From assembly GCA_002451155.1 (NCBI GenBank), contig DKBG01000265.1, positions 1 through 15,350 on the forward strand: a stretch of 15,350 bases of DNA, in the 5' to 3' direction. This document shows, piece by piece, positions 12,839-15,350 of the stretch (positions within the stretch are counted from its first letter, which is position 1; the number at the start of each line of letters is the position of its first letter). A program made the position numbers and the translations under genes. The notes beneath the pieces were generated by a model. The model was not told the DNA's origin, ran no database searches, and saw nothing but the letters and a program-made list of their open reading frames with translations. Source of the stretch: Ignavibacteria bacterium UBA6906 (GTDB lineage Bacteria > Bacteroidota > Ignavibacteria > UBA10030 > UBA6906).

Positions 12839-15350
12839 TTATTGGGTCTTCGCGAGTATTTCCTTGACAGTCTGAGCAGCGCTGGAAAGGGCGTCGTCGA
12901 GCTTTGCCACGTCCCTCCCGCCGGCGGTCGCGAGGTGGGGCTTGCCCCCGCCTCCTCCTCCCACGATCTTTGCAGATGCCTGGATGATAGGTCCGGCCCT
13001 GAGCGCTCGTTTCGCAATAAGGTCGTCCGTAACGACGCAGACGAGACTGACCTTTTCTTCAATCACAGAGCCGAGGAGTCCGACCCCGCTGCCCAGTCGT
13101 TCCCGCAGAGCGTCAGCCATGCGTTTTAGCTCGTCTATCGAATCTGCCTCAACGCGTCCCGAAACCACTGTGACCCCGTCGACCTCCGTCGCCAGAGAGA
13201 GGAGGGCGTCGAGGGAAGATGTGGCGTTGCGAACCCTCTCGACGGAGGCCTCTTTCTTGAGCGCGGCTGTCTCCCCGGCTAGCGTGTCCTGTGTCTCCTC
13301 ACGTGTCCGGATCAGGGCTTCGAGCGAGTCAAGGCCTTCGCGGGTGCGGGGCACCCCGCCGACCGGAATTGCGCCAAGTGACTCCCGCGTCCGATTCCGT
13401 TCCGCCGGCTGCCGGCCAAGGAGGCGTTCGAGTGTCTCCTTCTCCTCGCGCAGGGCCGCCAGATGGTCATCGAGCGAACCGATTCTCCGCACCTGCTCGT
13501 CGATGTATTGGCCGAGTCCGTCTCCTGTGACCGCCTCGACGCGACGGACGCCGCTTGCAATGCCCGACTCCGCGATGATTTTGAACAGGCCTATCTCATC
13601 AGTATTGCCGACGTGAGTTCCGCCGCAGAGTTCGACAGAGAATTTCGGATCGATTTCGACGATGCGTACGCGATCGCCGTACTTGTCGCCGAAGAACATC
13701 TTGACGTTCGGGTAGCGGTGCTTGGCCTCCTCGATGGTCAGCCACTCGTCCGGGTCGTTCAGCGCGTTGACGGCTACCTTATCCGCGATCTTTTCGTTGA
13801 CCAGGTCCTCGATTGCACGAAGCTGCGAACGGGAAATCCGTTCGAAATGGTTGAAGTCGAAACGCAACCGGTCAGGGGCAACCAGGGATCCCTGCTGGTG
13901 CAGGTGTGAGCCAAGGATCTGGCGGAGTGCTTCATGCAGCAGATGTGTGGCGGAATGGTTTCTTTCAATGTTCAGTCGCCGCCGCCGATCCACGCGCGCG
14001 AGCACCTGGATGCCGCTCCCCGAGCTGAACTCCCCTCTGAGGAGGCGAACTTCATGGACGATCTTCTTTTCCTGGCGGAATGAATCGATCACTTCTGCGA
14101 CAAAATTTTCGCCCTCGATGATTCCTGTGTCGTCTACCTGTCCGCCCGATTCGACGTAAAACGGCGTCCGGTCAAGGGCGAGGTACCGGTCCTGAACGAC
14201 GCGGTCGAGGACAGCGTTGGTCTCGGTCTCCACGTACCCGACGAATCGCGAGTCGTGAAACTCCCCGCTGACCTTGAGCATGTCCGCCACGGGGAGGTGT
14301 GGCCCGGTCTTCGATGCCCCGCGGGCGCGGTCTCGCTGCTCCTCCATCAGAGTCGAGAACTGGGCCAGGTCGACTTTTAGTCCGCGCTCCTCTGCCATCA
14401 ATTCGGTGAGATCGATGGGAAACCCGTAGGTGTCGTAGAGCTTGAAGGCATCCTCCCCCGGAAACACCCGGGAATGGCCCATGCGTTCGACCGCCGCATC
14501 AAACATCTGCAGGCCGCGGTCCAGCGTCTGGTTGAAACTCTCCTCCTCGCCGCGGATGATCTTCTCGATGTGTGTACGCCTAGCGATGATCTCAGGGAAT
14601 GCGTCTCCCATAGCTGCCCCAACCGCTCCGCTGATCCGGTAAATGAATGGATCGTTCATCCCGAGATTTCTGCCAAACCGTGCGGCCCGTCTGAGGATCC
14701 GCCGCAGGACATAGCCGCGCCCGTCGGGCCCGGGAATCGCGCCGTCCGCGATGGCGAACGTGAGCATCCGGATGTGGTCAGCGATGACCCTCATTGCGAC
14801 CTGGTTTGCCTCTCCCTCGTACGGCCTGCCCGTGACCTGAGCGATCGCCTCAATAATCGGCGAGAAGACGTCGGTGTCGTAGTTTGACTGCGTCTGCTGC
14901 AGTACCGCTGTAACTCTCTCAAACCCCATCCCGGTGTCCACATGCTTTGCCGGGAGGTCCTCAAGGTCGCCATTCTCGCGCCGGTTATTCTGAATGAACA
15001 CAAGGTTCCAGATCTCCATGACGCGGGGGTCTCCGGCATTGACCAGCCCGCCTCCGGAATAGTCGGGTGTCAGATCAATGTGTATCTCCGAGCAGGGTCC
15101 GCATGGGCCCGTTTCGCCCATCTCCCAGAAATTGTCTTTCTTCCCGAAACGTAAAATGTGGTCCGGGTCAATATCCGTTTCCGATTTCCAGAATCCAGCC
15201 GCCTCATCGTCGGTTTCATAGACAGTCGCCCACAGCCGGCGTTTCTCCAGTTTCCAGACGGCTGTCAGCAGCTCCCACGCCCAGGCGATTGCCTCCTTCT
15301 TGTAGTAGTCGCCGAATGACCAGTTCCCGAGCATTTCGAAGAAGGTGTGG
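12839..15350 (-). CDS. alaS: Alanyl-tRNA synthetase, 5' end outside the window
   Basis: Charges tRNA-Ala with alanine and edits mischarged Ser and Gly. The frame is open to the window edge, starting with HTFFEMLGNWSFGDYY, so only about the first 60-80 residues are missing. The remaining roughly 836 residues hold every expected part: class II catalytic core (GPCGPCSEIHID, MGFERVTAVLQ), the tRNA-recognition helices (ADHIRMLTFAIADGAIPG, GYVLRRILRRAARFGR), the editing domain with the metal motifs HSATH and CGGTH, a coiled-coil segment, and the C-terminal C-Ala domain with a glycine-rich loop (GGGGGGKPHLATAGG). No break is seen. It heads the minus-strand run and is followed after 32 bases by gmhA without a terminator, so the glycan genes may be read from the alaS promoter. 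Confidence 0.98.
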   Translation of the reverse strand, partial: HTFFEMLGNWSFGDYYKKEAIAWAWELLTAVWKLEKRRLWATVYETDDEAAGFWKSETDIDPDHILRFGKKDNFWEMGETGPCGPCSEIHIDLTPDYSGGGLVNAGDPRVMEIWNLVFIQNNRRENGDLEDLPAKHVDTGMGFERVTAVLQQTQSNYDTDVFSPIIEAIAQVTGRPYEGEANQVAMRVIADHIRMLTFAIADGAIPGPDGRGYVLRRILRRAARFGRNLGMNDPFIYRISGAVGAAMGDAFPEIIARRTHIEKIIRGEEESFNQTLDRGLQMFDAAVERMGHSRVFPGEDAFKLYDTYGFPIDLTELMAEERGLKVDLAQFSTLMEEQRDRARGASKTGPHLPVADMLKVSGEFHDSRFVGYVETETNAVLDRVVQDRYLALDRTPFYVESGGQVDDTGIIEGENFVAEVIDSFRQEKKIVHEVRLLRGEFSSGSGIQVLARVDRRRRLNIERNHSATHLLHEALRQILGSHLHQQGSLVAPDRLRFDFNHFERISRSQLRAIEDLVNEKIADKVAVNALNDPDEWLTIEEAKHRYPNVKMFFGDKYGDRVRIVEIDPKFSVELCGGTHVGNTDEIGLFKIIAESGIASGVRRVEAVTGDGLGQYIDEQVRRIGSLDDHLAALREEKETLERLLGRQPAERNRTRESLGAIPVGGVPRTREGLDSLEALIRTREETQDTLAGETAALKKEASVERVRNATSSLDALLSLATEVDGVTVVSGRVEADSIDELKRMADALRERLGSGVGLLGSVIEEKVSLVCVVTDDLIAKRALRAGPIIQASAKIVGGGGGGKPHLATAGGRDVAKLDDALSSAAQTVKEILAKTQ

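Overview
The window holds thirteen genes in two convergent blocks. It has no RNA gene, mobile element or CRISPR array that I can see. The organism looks like a Gram-negative (diderm) bacterium of the Bacteroidota/Chlorobiota (FCB) type. The reasons are an HU-like gene next to an HU-domain/SPOR-domain membrane protein, a full ExbB-ExbD-TonB set, an outer-membrane barrel ending in an aromatic residue, and a GmhA-type heptose isomerase. Coding DNA is fairly GC-rich; the one real intergenic gap (2243-2459) is sharply A+T-rich. The phylum assignment is inference.

Plus strand, 1-2242: a housekeeping run made of the 3' part of a cyclophilin-type peptidyl-prolyl isomerase, holA (DNA polymerase III delta) and a DUF92 integral membrane protein. 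The genes are 11-19 bases apart and probably cotranscribed. After them comes a 217-base gap with inverted repeats, A-tracts spaced about one helical turn apart, and a good promoter (TTGACT, 17 bases, TAAATT).

Plus strand, 2460-10483: an envelope operon. Its genes in order are a 1000-residue exported protein made of about 26 TPR-like repeats, an outer-membrane barrel with no room for a TonB-receptor plug, a small acidic lysine-free HU-like protein, a membrane-anchored HU-domain/SPOR-domain protein, ExbB, ExbD and TonB. Stop/start overlaps join TPR to barrel and HU to HU-SPOR, and exbD abuts tonB with no gap. The set resembles a Tol-Pal/TonB-like machine that could link the nucleoid or cytoplasm (HU domains), septal peptidoglycan (SPOR), inner-membrane proton-motive force (ExbBD), periplasm (TonB, TPR) and outer membrane (barrel). 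That combined role is inference. Two local RNA structures stand out: a strong in-frame internal ribosome site inside the HU-SPOR gene (about 7898-7917), and two mutually exclusive hairpins between that gene's stop codon and the exbB ribosome site (8535-8588).

Minus strand, 15350-10464: alaS (5' end outside the window), a GmhA-like sedoheptulose-7-phosphate isomerase, a WcaJ/WbaP-type polyprenyl-phosphate sugar transferase, and a small three-helix membrane protein of unknown function. The last three overlap by 3-8 bases and look translationally coupled, which suggests surface-glycan or heptose synthesis. The two blocks collide tail to tail, with tonB and the small membrane gene overlapping by 20 bases.
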